Both the position numbers and the translations under genes were made by a program. From Devosia equisanguinis (GTDB lineage: Bacteria > Pseudomonadota > Alphaproteobacteria > Rhizobiales > Devosiaceae): 64,000 nucleotides of DNA. Of the stretch, positions 16,804 through 26,508 are shown piece after piece. The stretch covers positions 62,001-126,000 of the forward strand of contig NZ_UZWD01000018.1 of the NCBI RefSeq assembly GCF_900631955.1, in the 5' to 3' direction. The notes beneath the pieces are model-generated. The model searched no databases. It was not told the origin of the DNA and saw only the letters and a list, made by a program, of their open reading frames with translations. How positions within the stretch are numbered: the first letter of the stretch is position 1; the number at the start of each line of letters is the position of its first letter.

Positions 16804-17955
16804 TCAGGCAGCGCGCTCAATGGCGAGATAGGCGTCGGGCTTGGCGAACATAACCCGATCGCGCCCATCGTCCTTGGCGGCATAGAGGGCGCTGTCGGCG
16901 CGCTTGAACGCAGCCTTCCAGTTCGGCTCCTCCGAGAGCACAAGGCTGACGCCGACGCATAGCGTCACCAACCGGTCAACGCCGCACAGCCGCCAATCGC
17001 GCTCCGAACAGGCAAGACGAATACCATGCGCCAGGGCGCCCGCCTCGGCCATGCTGAGCCGCGGAATCAACACAGCAAATTCTTCGCCGCCAAAGCGCGA
17101 GATAACAGCAGTGCCCGGCAGGATGGAGCGCAGGATATCGGCCAGCCCTGCCAGCACCAGATCGCCGGCCTCATGGCCAAAATCATCATTGATCAGCTTG
17201 AAGCGATCGACATCAACCAGCAATATAGCAGCCCCCTGTCCCATCGGGGTCATGGGGGCAGCGACCGCGTCGAAGCCGCGCCGGTTGAGCAGGCCGGTCA
17301 GCGGGTCACGTTCGGCCGCGCTGCGATAGCCGGCCAACATCTGAGAGACAATCGATCCCATGGCCGCCAAAGCAAAGCCGACGCTCAGCACGCCTACGGC
17401 GACCTGGTTGTAATAGGCATAGGACGAGGCCGCAAAATCGGACAGTGCCGGGCTGATACCCACCAGCACGTTGAAGATGAAGAGACGCACGATAATGTCG
17501 AGCACGACAATGCCTGCCACCGCGACGAGCACGCGATCGGGCAAGGTATGGGCGCGCCAAATAACGGAAGCGAGCGGCACGCCGAGCAGTATGGCAACAG
17601 AGATGTCCGCGACCGTCAGTTCCAGCGGGAGACTGGCAAAGCCCTCGACGGCCACGATGACCATGGCGTAGGCCAGGAGCGCGAAGATAATACGCGGGGC
17701 AATCATGCGCGGCGCACGGAAGTGAAGCAGCAGCGCATCGCCGTAGCAATAAAAGGAAACCAGAAAGGCCGCATTGGCAAGTAGCGATTGCAGGGCGAAA
17801 GGGAGAGGCAATATGGGCGCAATGAAGCCTAGCGCGCCGAACAGGAAAGCCAGCCCCCAGGCGCGCGCGGACTTTGGTCCTGACCAGCCAACGGCCAGAA
17901 AGGTGATCGCGAACAGGATCATCGTCGAGGGAAGCAGAAACGCGAAGTGGTCCAT
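16804..17955 (-). CDS. membrane-bound diguanylate cyclase (GGDEF)
   Basis: 383 aa from ATG 17955 (MDHFAFLLPST). About seven hydrophobic helices fill residues 1-205, then a GGDEF domain starts at ERDPLTGLLNRRGFD. The active site is RFGGEEF (GGEEF form, catalytically permitted) and DVDRFKLINDDFGHEAGD provides the metal-binding part. No RxxD inhibitory site is seen five residues before GGEEF (PGTAVIS), so product inhibition may be absent. It should make c-di-GMP from two GTP at the inner membrane; the signal sensed is unknown. The frame is open upstream to 18045 without better support. Confidence 0.9.
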   Translation of the reverse strand: MDHFAFLLPSTMILFAITFLAVGWSGPKSARAWGLAFLFGALGFIAPILPLPFALQSLLANAAFLVSFYCYGDALLLHFRAPRMIAPRIIFALLAYAMVIVAVEGFASLPLELTVADISVAILLGVPLASVIWRAHTLPDRVLVAVAGIVVLDIIVRLFIFNVLVGISPALSDFAASSYAYYNQVAVGVLSVGFALAAMGSIVSQMLAGYRSAAERDPLTGLLNRRGFDAVAAPMTPMGQGAAILLVDVDRFKLINDDFGHEAGDLVLAGLADILRSILPGTAVISRFGGEEFAVLIPRLSMAEAGALAHGIRLACSERDWRLCGVDRLVTLCVGVSLVLSEEPNWKAAFKRADSALYAAKDDGRDRVMFAKPDAYLAIERAA

Positions 17956-18060
17956 GGGCCCGGCCAGTGTGGTCGCAAGCCTCAAGTGCTGCCATTCAAT
18001 CCTACAAACAATGCCGTTAAAAAAGCGGTTCGATGGCGATGACAACTGGCGCCAAAGCGA

Positions 18061-18082
18061 ACGGCGCCCCGAAGGGCGCCGT
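18061..18082 (-). terminator. probable terminator hairpin of the DHA2 transporter gene
   Basis: ACGGCGCCC (18061-18069), loop CGAA, GGGCGCCGT (18074-18082): a perfect 9-bp GC-rich stem nine bases past the stop of the minus-strand transporter. Read on the minus strand the following bases are TCGCTTTGG, a poor T-run; on the plus strand CGCTGTTTT follows. Termination is likely but not of textbook form. Confidence 0.5.
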
Positions 18083-18090
18083 CGCTGTTT

Positions 18091-19572
18091 TCAGTGGCCG
18101 ACCGGGGCCATGCCGCCAGGCGCCACCTCCGGCTTGCGCACGAAAAAGGCGGCCACCACCATGGCCAGCGAGATGATGGCACCGCACAGGAAACCGGCGC
18201 GAATACCGGCGGCCAGCGCGTCAACGCCACCGAGCCCTTCGGCGATGCCGGATGCTGTTCGCAGGCTCATCACTGCAACGAAGAGCGCGATACCGGCAGC
18301 ACCGGCAACCTGCTGGACCGAACCCAGAATGGCGCTGGCGTGGGAGTAAAGCGGCATCGGCACCGACCCCATGGACGAGGTAAAGAGCGGGGTGAATGTC
18401 AAGGCCAGGCCGAAGCTCAACGTGATGTGACCGGCAACCACGGCCCAGACCGGAGTGTACTGGCTGACGAAAGTCAGTGCCCACATGACGGCGGAGACCA
18501 GGATCACGCCCGGCACCAGCAATGGGCGCGGGCCAATCTTGTCGTAGAGCCGACCGACGATCGGCCCCATCAGCCCCATGAGCAGGCCGCCCGGCAGCAG
18601 CAGCATACCAGTCTGCAGCGTGTCGAGGCCAAGCACGCTTTGCGTATAGATCGGCAGCAGGATGGAGGAACCGAGCAGCGCCACCATGGCAATGGCCATG
18701 GTGATCAGCGCCATGGTGTAATTGCGATGCTGGAGCGTGCGCAGATCGAGGAGCGCCTTGTTGTCCTTGGCGAGATTGTTCTGACGCCGGATGAACACCA
18801 CCATTGCAACGACGCCAACCACGATGGGCAGCCAGGCCGGAATGGCCGAACCATGCTCGGCGCCTTCACCAAGGCTGGAGAGGCCATAGACGATGCCACC
18901 AAAGGCAAGGGCCGAGACGATGACCGAGAACACATCCAGCGGCGCATAGCGCGGATTTGAGACATTGCGGATGCGCATGGCGCCGAGCACCAGCGCACCG
19001 ATGGCGATGGGCAGCGTGAAGTAGAACATGAAGCGCCAGTCGAAATGCGCCAGGATGAAGCCGCCAATGGTCGGGCCGATAGCGGGAGCCACCGACATGA
19101 CGATGGAGATATTGCCCATGGTCTTGCCACGGCCCTCTGGCGGCACCAGGGTCATGACCGTGGTCATCAGCAAGGGCATCATGATCGCGGTGCCGGTGGC
19201 CTGCACCACGCGGCCGAAAATCAACAGTTCGAGCCCCGGCGCCAGCGCACAGATCAGCGTGCCCACGGAAAACACGGACATGGCGATCATGTAGATCGGG
19301 CGAGTGTTGATGCGCTGGAGCAGGAAACCGGTGACTGGAATGACGACTGCCATGGTCAGCAGGAACGCCGTGGTCAGCCACTGCGCGGCGCTGGCTGTCA
19401 CTTCGAGATCCTTCATGAGGTGGGGAATGGCCACGCTCATGATGGTCTCGTTGAGAAATACCACGAAGGTCGATACGAGCAGGATGGCGATCACCAGCCG
19501 ATTGCGCGCAGCATTGTCGGGGTGGTGCGGCGCGCTGGTCGGCGCGGCGTCCATGGTTGCGTCCATTGTCAT
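18091..19572 (-). CDS. DHA2-family MFS multidrug efflux transporter
   Basis: 493 aa with about 14 predicted membrane segments, the number expected for the DHA2 family of proton-driven drug exporters. Helix 1 reads VIAILLVSTFVVFLNETIMSV with the characteristic D/E-x-T/I-I-x-x-V-A-x-P pattern (NETIMSVAIPHL). Motif A-like GFLLQRINTRPIYMI and motif C-like APAIGPTIGGFI in helix 5 are present. It is most similar in type to EmrB/LmrB pumps; no membrane-fusion partner gene is adjacent. Start ATG 19572 has GAGGGA upstream. The divergent radical SAM gene starts 370 bases away. Confidence 0.9.
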   Translation of the reverse strand: MTMDATMDAAPTSAPHHPDNAARNRLVIAILLVSTFVVFLNETIMSVAIPHLMKDLEVTASAAQWLTTAFLLTMAVVIPVTGFLLQRINTRPIYMIAMSVFSVGTLICALAPGLELLIFGRVVQATGTAIMMPLLMTTVMTLVPPEGRGKTMGNISIVMSVAPAIGPTIGGFILAHFDWRFMFYFTLPIAIGALVLGAMRIRNVSNPRYAPLDVFSVIVSALAFGGIVYGLSSLGEGAEHGSAIPAWLPIVVGVVAMVVFIRRQNNLAKDNKALLDLRTLQHRNYTMALITMAIAMVALLGSSILLPIYTQSVLGLDTLQTGMLLLPGGLLMGLMGPIVGRLYDKIGPRPLLVPGVILVSAVMWALTFVSQYTPVWAVVAGHITLSFGLALTFTPLFTSSMGSVPMPLYSHASAILGSVQQVAGAAGIALFVAVMSLRTASGIAEGLGGVDALAAGIRAGFLCGAIISLAMVVAAFFVRKPEVAPGGMAPVGH

Positions 19573-19853
19573 CTCAGTCCCTCATGGCTGTGCGTGTCGG
19601 CAAGACGACGGAGCGACCCATCGGCTTTCGACACCGCTTCCAAAAAATTCGTGACAGACCCTGTCAGCAACAAATCGGGCGCACGCGAAACCGAGATGGG
19701 ATCGGGATCGCGGGATAAGGCGCAGGACAATGTGTTAACGGGTGGGCCGGCCCAGGCGCGGTTGTCTACGCCAGTGCGGCTGGGCCGTAAAGTCTTGTAA
19801 TGCAGGCCGGCCATGCCGATATGGTAGGCAGGAAAGGTCACCCAAACAAGTTC
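19573..19853. other. non-coding divergent spacer
   Basis: The 369 bases between the divergent transporter (start 19572) and the radical SAM gene (start 19942) contain a LexA-type box near the right end and no supported gene. Short frames here look like chance; I see no RNA gene. Promoters of both genes should lie in it. Confidence 0.5.
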
Positions 19854-19868
19854 GTTCTTGTTTTGTTC
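19854..19868 (+). promoter_or_regulatory. LexA (SOS) box upstream of the radical SAM gene
   Basis: GTTCTTGTTTTGTTC is an exact match to the alphaproteobacterial LexA site GTTC-N7-GTTC. It ends 73 bases before ATG 19942 and is 281 bases from the divergent transporter start. In rhizobia and relatives LexA binds such sites in recA, lexA and imu promoters; therefore SOS control of the downstream gene is a strong inference. Confidence 0.7.
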
Positions 19869-19941
19869 TCGTGTTGCTGTTAAGTCTTTTGCGTGTCGGA
19901 AGGCAGCGATTCTGCCGCCGTCGCAGGCAGGAGAACACGAA

Positions 19942-21090
19942 ATGGCCCTCTATCAGGCCCCATCCTTCGAAGCCCTGGAACGCTTGAGCCGCAGCCGCGA
20001 CGCCGACCTGGCGCGGCGCGAGCTGGAAAATCCGGACCGTATTCGCGGCCGCGGTGCGCAATCGAACCGCACGGGCCGGTTCGAGGTGCACCAGCGTGAA
20101 GGCTTTGACGATGGCTGGAACAATGTGGAGCCCCTGCCGGTGTTCGAGACCATCGAGCACACTGAGCGCGCCAAGAGCATCATCACCACCAATGACAGCC
20201 CCGATATCGGTTTTGATCGCTCGATCAACGCCTATCGCGGCTGCGAGCATGGCTGCTCCTACTGCTTTGCGCGGCCCACCCATGCCTATCTCGGCCATTC
20301 GGCCGGGATCGACTTCGAGCGCGATATTTATGTGAAGACCAACGCCGTGGAGGCATTGCGCGCCGAATTGGGGGCAAAGTCCTACCGGCCCAAGCCTATT
20401 GCCATGGGCACCAATACCGATCCCTATCAGCCGGCCGAGCGCAAGCACAAGCTGACGCGCGGCATTCTGGAGGTGATGCTGGAGACCAGGCATCCAGTGA
20501 TGATTACCACCAAGTCAGCCCTGATCCTGCGCGATCTGGACCTGCTCACCAAGCTGGCCAAGCTCAACCTGGTGAAGGTGGCGATTTCGGTGACGTCGAT
20601 GGATCACAAGCTCAGCCGCAAGATGGAGCCGCGCGCTTCCTCGCCTGCACGGCGGCTGGAAGCCATCCGCGTCTTGTCGGAGGCCGGCGTGCCCACCGCC
20701 ATTTTCGCCTCGCCGATGATCCCTGCGATCAACGACATGGAGCTCGAACGCATTCTCGATGCCGGCAAGGCGCAGGGTGCCGTCAGCGCACAGATGATCC
20801 TGCTGCGGCTGCCGGGCGAAGTGCGCGACGTGTTCCGCGAATGGCTGCTGCGCCATTTCCCCGACCGGGTGCGCCATGTGCTGTCGCTGGTGCGCGACAC
20901 ACGCGGCGGCAAGGATTACGATTCCCGCTGGGGCACGCGCATGACCGGCGAAGGCCCTTATGCCACCCTGCTGCGCCAGCGCCTCGACAAGGCCCGGGAG
21001 CGGCTGGAACTCGACGCCAAATTGCCGCCGCTGCGCATCGACCTGTTCGAGGCCCCGACGCTGGAAAGCCGACAGATGAGCCTGTTCTGA
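19942..21090 (+). CDS. PA0069-family radical SAM protein (SplB-like)
   Basis: 382 aa. Cx3Cx2C in CEHGCSYCFARPTHAYL (C101, C105, C108) binds the 4Fe-4S cluster that cleaves SAM. The protein belongs to the PA0069/Rv2578c family, which is related to spore photoproduct lyase; PIAMGTNTDPYQPAERKHKLT and the HPVMITTKSALILRDLDLL segment are typical of it. Its reaction is unknown, but a DNA-repair or nucleic-acid role is suspected from the SplB relationship. GCAGGAGA (19927-19934) is the ribosome binding site for ATG 19942. A perfect LexA box lies 73 bases upstream, which supports damage-induced expression. Confidence 0.88.
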   Translation: MALYQAPSFEALERLSRSRDADLARRELENPDRIRGRGAQSNRTGRFEVHQREGFDDGWNNVEPLPVFETIEHTERAKSIITTNDSPDIGFDRSINAYRGCEHGCSYCFARPTHAYLGHSAGIDFERDIYVKTNAVEALRAELGAKSYRPKPIAMGTNTDPYQPAERKHKLTRGILEVMLETRHPVMITTKSALILRDLDLLTKLAKLNLVKVAISVTSMDHKLSRKMEPRASSPARRLEAIRVLSEAGVPTAIFASPMIPAINDMELERILDAGKAQGAVSAQMILLRLPGEVRDVFREWLLRHFPDRVRHVLSLVRDTRGGKDYDSRWGTRMTGEGPYATLLRQRLDKARERLELDAKLPPLRIDLFEAPTLESRQMSLF

Positions 21091-21138
21091 AAAGACAAGG
21101 TCGGCGCGACTGCAAGGCTCGGGCCCGCGGGTCGGCCC

Positions 21139-21720
21139 TTAGTACTCCGCCACCTTTCGCGCATAGATGTCCATGAAGTCGAGCGAAGCAAGGACACCTT
21201 GCAGGGACAGGCGCACCTCGAGCGGCTGATCGCGGCCGGTAAGGGGCACAGAAAGGGTGACTGCATTGCGGTTTTTCATCTTGTCGATGATCCCGGTCTC
21301 GACCACATCATCGGTGATGAAGAACTGATTAATGGTGTTGAAACGGGTTTCGATGCCGGAGCCCATGGGCAGGCTGATGGGAGGCTCACCACCGAAGCGC
21401 AGTTCCATGGGACGGGTGGGGTCATAATCGCCCTCCTCGCCGGCAATGGTAATGGCAAGGTCGAGCTTGCCGTCGAGGCGATTGCGAACAAGGGTCAGCT
21501 TGTAGGAGGGCAAATTGGCGCCGTTGAGCGTTTGGCTACCGGTGCTGGCAAAGCAGGAATAGCCGTAGAAATCGGTGGCGTCCTCGTCGATCTTGTCGGG
21601 ACAGGCCGCCAGCCAGTCGCGATTATATTCGCGCCATTCGCCATAGGGGTGGTGAAACGGGGCCGCCACGGCGGGCATGGCCATAAGCAGGCCGACGGCA
21701 AAGCATGTCGCTAGGCGCAT
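21139..21720 (-). CDS. secreted protein of unknown function
   Basis: 193 aa with a signal peptide (MRLATCFAVGLLMAMPAVAA). The mature part has two Cys (CPDK and YSCFAS), which could form a disulfide in the periplasm, and a beta-rich pattern. No family recognised with confidence; a loose resemblance to IalB-like secreted proteins (SLQGVLASLDFMDIYA) is not enough to name it. It converges with the radical SAM gene and diverges from the DUF4180 gene; the GANTC site GACTC near 21763 lies in the shared upstream spacer. Confidence 0.75.
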   Translation of the reverse strand: MRLATCFAVGLLMAMPAVAAPFHHPYGEWREYNRDWLAACPDKIDEDATDFYGYSCFASTGSQTLNGANLPSYKLTLVRNRLDGKLDLAITIAGEEGDYDPTRPMELRFGGEPPISLPMGSGIETRFNTINQFFITDDVVETGIIDKMKNRNAVTLSVPLTGRDQPLEVRLSLQGVLASLDFMDIYARKVAEY

Positions 21721-21799
21721 TGTTGTCTCTCAATCGCTTTGCCCCCCGGCACGGACTCTTATATCAGGGTCAATGTGCTGGGAAAATGGAGGCGACGCC

Positions 21800-22165
21800 A
21801 TGGACATCGAAAAGCTTGGCCCCCTGACGCTGGCCTTTTTGCCCAGTGAAGGGCCGCTGCAGGGCAGCGAAGCGGATGCTGTCGACATTATCGGCAACAC
21901 CTATGGGACCGGCGCCGAGATGGTGGTGGTGCCGGTGGGCCGGCTGGTGCCGGAATTTCTCCAACTCGACACGCGCGTTGCCGGGCTGTTTTTCCAGAAG
22001 ATGCAGAATTACAGCCTGCGGCTGGCCGTGATCGGCGATATTTCCGAACGCATGGCCGCCAGCAAGGCGCTTCGCGACTTCGTCGGCGAAACCAACCGCA
22101 TCGGCCACCATTTATTCGTCCCTGACCGGGCGGCGCTGGTCGCCGCGCTCGAGCGAGGGCGCTGA
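21800..22165 (+). CDS. DUF4180 family protein
   Basis: 121 aa. The pattern matches DUF4180: an N-terminal beta strand, LQLDTRVAGLFFQKMQNYSLRLAV and IGDISERMAASKALRDFVGETN. The function is unknown. GGAGG (21788-21792) precedes ATG 21800. The stop overlaps the start of rnhB by one base (TGATG), so the two are translationally coupled. Confidence 0.82.
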   Translation: MDIEKLGPLTLAFLPSEGPLQGSEADAVDIIGNTYGTGAEMVVVPVGRLVPEFLQLDTRVAGLFFQKMQNYSLRLAVIGDISERMAASKALRDFVGETNRIGHHLFVPDRAALVAALERGR

Positions 22166-22847
22166 TGGCAAGGCGTTTGCGACCAGAGGGCGACGATCTT
22201 TTCGCCACCATGCCCGAGACCCCGGACTTTTCGCATGAAACCATGCTGATCGAGCGCGGCGCACGGATCGTGGCGGGCGTCGATGAGGCCGGACGCGGTC
22301 CGCTCGCGGGCCCCGTCGTGGTGGCGGCCGTGCATCTCGACCCGCACAATATTCCGGCCGGGCTCAACGATTCCAAAAAGCTCAATGCTGCCCAGCGCGA
22401 GGCACTCTATGCCGAGATCATGGCAAGCAGCGCGGTGGCCATAGCCAGCGCACCACCGGGTGAAATCCTCAGCCTTAACATTCGAGGCGCGACGCTTGCC
22501 GCCATGGCACGGGCCGTGCGCGCCCTGCCCTGTGCGGCCGATCGGGTGCTGGTCGATGGACGTGACGTGCCGCCGGGGCTGCCCTGCCCCGGCCTGGCGC
22601 TGATCGGTGGTGACGGACGTAGCGTGTCGATTGCCGCAGCCTCCATCATCGCCAAGGTGACGCGCGACCGCATGTGCGCAATCATGGATTGCGACACACC
22701 GCAATTCGGCTTTGCCGGTCACAAGGGCTATGGAACTGCCGCGCATTTGAACGCGCTCAACACACATGGACCCTGCCGCCACCACCGGAACGGGTTTGCG
22801 CCGGTTACGGCGTTGCTGATGCGGCGGACAACGGTTGTGGTTGCCGG

Positions 22848-22851
<4 letters not shown>
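22165..22851 (+). CDS. rnhB: ribonuclease HII
   Basis: 228 aa. Acidic catalytic residues appear in VAGVDEAGRGPLAGPVV (the D-E pair and GRG motif), in RVLVDGRD and in the C-terminal part (MDCDTPQFGFAGHKGYGT). LNDSKKL is also family-specific. The enzyme nicks RNA in RNA-DNA hybrids and removes misincorporated ribonucleotides. It is coupled to the DUF4180 gene upstream and stops 82 bases before ccrM. Confidence 0.95.
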
Positions 22852-24070
<1,219 letters not shown>

Positions 24071-24106
24071 TCCTGACCTCCAATCACGTCTCAGGCTCTA
24101 TCCACT

Positions 24107-24135
24107 GGCCGCCGGTTTGCCCCGGCGGCCTTTTT
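24107..24135 (+). terminator. rho-independent terminator of ccrM
   Basis: GGCCGCCGG (24107-24115) and CCGGCGGCC (24122-24130) form a perfect 9-bp stem with a 6-base loop, followed by TTTTT (24131-24135). Confidence 0.9.
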
Positions 24136-24153
24136 CTTTGCGCAATCGGCCAG

Positions 24154-24717
24154 TCAGGCGCCTTGAGCATGCGCCTCCCATTCGCGGCGCAAAATGGCGT
24201 ATTGCATGGTGTTTTCGTAGATGGGCCTACCATCGGCATCGTTCATGAACGTCACATATTCGATAAACATGCCTTCACGCCGCATGCCCAGTTTTTCGCA
24301 CAAACGCTGCGAGGCGACATTGTGATCCTCGACATAGGCATAGATGCGCCGCGCATTCTGCTCTTGGAAAAGCTGCGCTAAAAACGCCTTGGCCGACTCG
24401 AAGGCATAGCCCTTTCCCGAGAAAGCGGGATTGAAATTCCAGCCGACCGAGATCGTGTCCGGCACAGCAGCGAACGGGTCTTCTTCGACATGGGCGAAAA
24501 GATCGCCGATCACCTCACCGGTCTGCTTGAGACACACGGCAATATAGCCATCTTCGGCAGCGCGCTTGCTCACCTCGATTTCCGCCGCCGCCAGATCGGC
24601 AAGCTTTAGCGAGAGGAAGCAGCCGGCCGTGGGCGCCTCGAGATAGGCGAGCAGCGCCGGGGCATCACCATCGCGAAATTTCCGCAGGGTCAGGCGCTCG
24701 GTTTGGATGGCTTGCAT
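24154..24717 (-). CDS. GNAT family N-acetyltransferase (RimJ/RimL-like)
   Basis: 187 aa from ATG 24717 (MQAIQTERLTLRKFRDGDA, the typical RimJ-type opening). The acetyl-CoA-binding region is FNPAFSGKGYAFESAKAF (with the G-K-G-Y-A pattern), and the C-terminal half has NVASQRLCEKLGMRREGMF. The family acetylates protein N-termini, antibiotics or metabolites; the substrate is unknown. It lies 35 bases after the start of mutY, on the same strand, so the two may be co-transcribed with mutY first... the mutY stop at 24753 precedes this start by 35 bases. Confidence 0.85.
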   Translation of the reverse strand: MQAIQTERLTLRKFRDGDAPALLAYLEAPTAGCFLSLKLADLAAAEIEVSKRAAEDGYIAVCLKQTGEVIGDLFAHVEEDPFAAVPDTISVGWNFNPAFSGKGYAFESAKAFLAQLFQEQNARRIYAYVEDHNVASQRLCEKLGMRREGMFIEYVTFMNDADGRPIYENTMQYAILRREWEAHAQGA

Positions 24718-24752
24718 TTCTTCGTCTTTCAATCTTTGTGAGTGACATCTCG

Positions 24753-25808
24753 TCACCCATCAAGCCCGGCCGCAGCCAGCACTTTCCGGAATAGCGTCGG
24801 CAAAGCCTCGCCGCCCAATAGCGCAGGTTCGCTCCACCAGCCACCGTCCAACCCTTCGGGTGGCACCACAGCCGACCACACTTCGAGTTCTAATCGAAAG
24901 TGGGTGAAAATATGGACCACCTGCCCGCGATGCCGCCAGTTTGCAGGCAGTGGGTATATGGGATCGACGAGATCGGCGCTCCATTCCGAGGTCGGCACCT
25001 CGGTCATGCCCGCCAGCAGGCCCTTGCCGGGACGCGACTGCAGATACACATCGCCCGCTGCGTCCAGCATGACAAAGGCGTGGCCTTTTCGGACGGGGCG
25101 CTCGGCCTTGGCCGGCTTGATCGGATAGAGCAGCGGATTGCCCTCGCGCGCGGCCATGCACCCTGGCTGAAGCGGACAGATGAGGCAGGAGGCGTTGCGC
25201 GGCGCGCAGATGGTGGCGCCGAGATCCATCATGGCCTGCGCGAAATCGCCGGCGCGGTGGGGCACCGCGACCTGCAAAGCCGCGCGTAACTGCTCCTTGG
25301 CATCGCGCACCGGCACGGAAAGGGCATAATAGCGGGCCAGCACACGATCGAGATTGCCGTCCAGCACGGCGACGGGCTCGTCGAAGCAGATGGCGGCGAT
25401 GGCAGCGCTGGTATAGGCGCCGATCCCCGGCAGGCTCTGCAAAGCGACGGAACTTGTCGGAAACACGCCGCCATGGTCGCGAACGACAGTGACGGCACAG
25501 GCGTGGAGGTTTCGCGCCCGGGCGTAATAGCCGAGACCCGCCCATTCGCGCAGGACCGAATCCAGCGGCGCATTGGCCAGGTCAAAAACCGTCGGCCAGA
25601 GGCTGGTGAAGCGGACAAAATAGGATTTGACCGCCGCCACGGTGGTTTGCTGCAGCATGACCTCGCTCAGCCATATCTTATAGGGGTCCGGCTTGACGCC
25701 GGTTCTGCGGTCGGCAGGCGAAACGCGCCAAGGCAGATCGCGTGCATGCAGATCATACCAAGCGAGGACGGCAGACGAATCGAGGGCATGCGGGGACGAA
25801 AGGGGCAT
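24753..25808 (-). CDS. mutY: A/G-specific adenine glycosylase
   Basis: 351 aa. It has LSEVMLQQTTVAAV with the catalytic Glu, the helix-hairpin-helix LPGIGAYTSAAIAAI followed by VLDGNLDRVLAR with the catalytic Asp, and the 4Fe-4S ligands in a C-x6-C-x2-C-x5-C pattern (CAPRNASCLICPLQPGC). The C-terminal NUDIX-like domain (KAERPVRKGHAFVMLDAAGDV) recognises 8-oxoguanine. The enzyme removes adenine mispaired with 8-oxoG. It is divergent from the DciA-like gene across about 98 bases. Confidence 0.96.
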   Translation of the reverse strand: MPLSSPHALDSSAVLAWYDLHARDLPWRVSPADRRTGVKPDPYKIWLSEVMLQQTTVAAVKSYFVRFTSLWPTVFDLANAPLDSVLREWAGLGYYARARNLHACAVTVVRDHGGVFPTSSVALQSLPGIGAYTSAAIAAICFDEPVAVLDGNLDRVLARYYALSVPVRDAKEQLRAALQVAVPHRAGDFAQAMMDLGATICAPRNASCLICPLQPGCMAAREGNPLLYPIKPAKAERPVRKGHAFVMLDAAGDVYLQSRPGKGLLAGMTEVPTSEWSADLVDPIYPLPANWRHRGQVVHIFTHFRLELEVWSAVVPPEGLDGGWWSEPALLGGEALPTLFRKVLAAAGLDG

Positions 25809-25906
25809 GGGCGTGGATATCGTCTTGTGGCCGCTGCCGACAAGCCGGACGCTGAGCGGACAGGATCAACCTTGCATGACATGGGCGGCAACAGTACTGC
25901 CTAGAC

Positions 25907-26419
25907 ATGGCCGAAACCCCGCCCGAACCGAAGCGCCGCAACAAATCCGTCAGCATTGCCGACGCGATTGGGCATGCGCTCGATCCGGTGCTGAAGAAGC
26001 GCGGCTTTGCCGGTCGCGACATCATCACCCATTGGGCGGCCATCGCGCCGCCGCCATTCGACAAGACCACCCTGCCCGACAAGCTCAGCTGGCCGCGCGG
26101 GGCCAGTGGCGCCGAAGGGGCGGTATTGGTATTGCGCTGCGCTCCGGGCCAGGCGCTGTTCGCCCAGCATGCAGCGCCCGAGATCGCGCAGGCGGTCAAC
26201 CGCTATTTCGGCTATCTGCTGGTGGCCGATGTCAGATTGTCTGCCGAGCCGTTCAGTCCCGGTTCAGGCCAGAAGCGGCATAAACCTCATCAACCGAGCC
26301 AGAGCGAAGTCGCAAAGGTCGGCGCTGTGACCGACAAGGTCCAAGACAGCGATCTGCGGGAAGCGTTGCGGGCCCTGGGCCTGGCGCTCTCCGGCAGATC
26401 GGAACAGAACGGCGGATAG
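25907..26419 (+). CDS. DUF721/DciA family protein
   Basis: 170 aa. The N-terminal half matches the DUF721/DciA core (ADAIGHALDPVLKKRGF, HWAAI, GAVLVLRCAPGQALFAQHAAPEI and RYFGYLLVADVRL). DciA loads the replicative helicase in bacteria that lack DnaC; alphaproteobacterial members have a divergent form and a variable C-terminal tail, here Lys/Gln-rich then weakly conserved. Replicative function is inferred from the family. It lies between mutY and a DsbA-like gene. Confidence 0.78.
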   Translation: MAETPPEPKRRNKSVSIADAIGHALDPVLKKRGFAGRDIITHWAAIAPPPFDKTTLPDKLSWPRGASGAEGAVLVLRCAPGQALFAQHAAPEIAQAVNRYFGYLLVADVRLSAEPFSPGSGQKRHKPHQPSQSEVAKVGAVTDKVQDSDLREALRALGLALSGRSEQNGG

Positions 26420-26508
26420 ACTGTTCACCCCCAAGTGATAATTGTGCCTACTTGCCGACAAGTTCCGCCCGTGTAGTGTCGCGCACAAAGAAAAACAGGA
26501 GCCTCCCC

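Noticed and set aside
19569-19841. Minus-strand frame of 90 codons in the divergent spacer before the radical SAM gene
   Set aside because: No ribosome binding site, no domain, and it overlaps the start of the DHA2 transporter.
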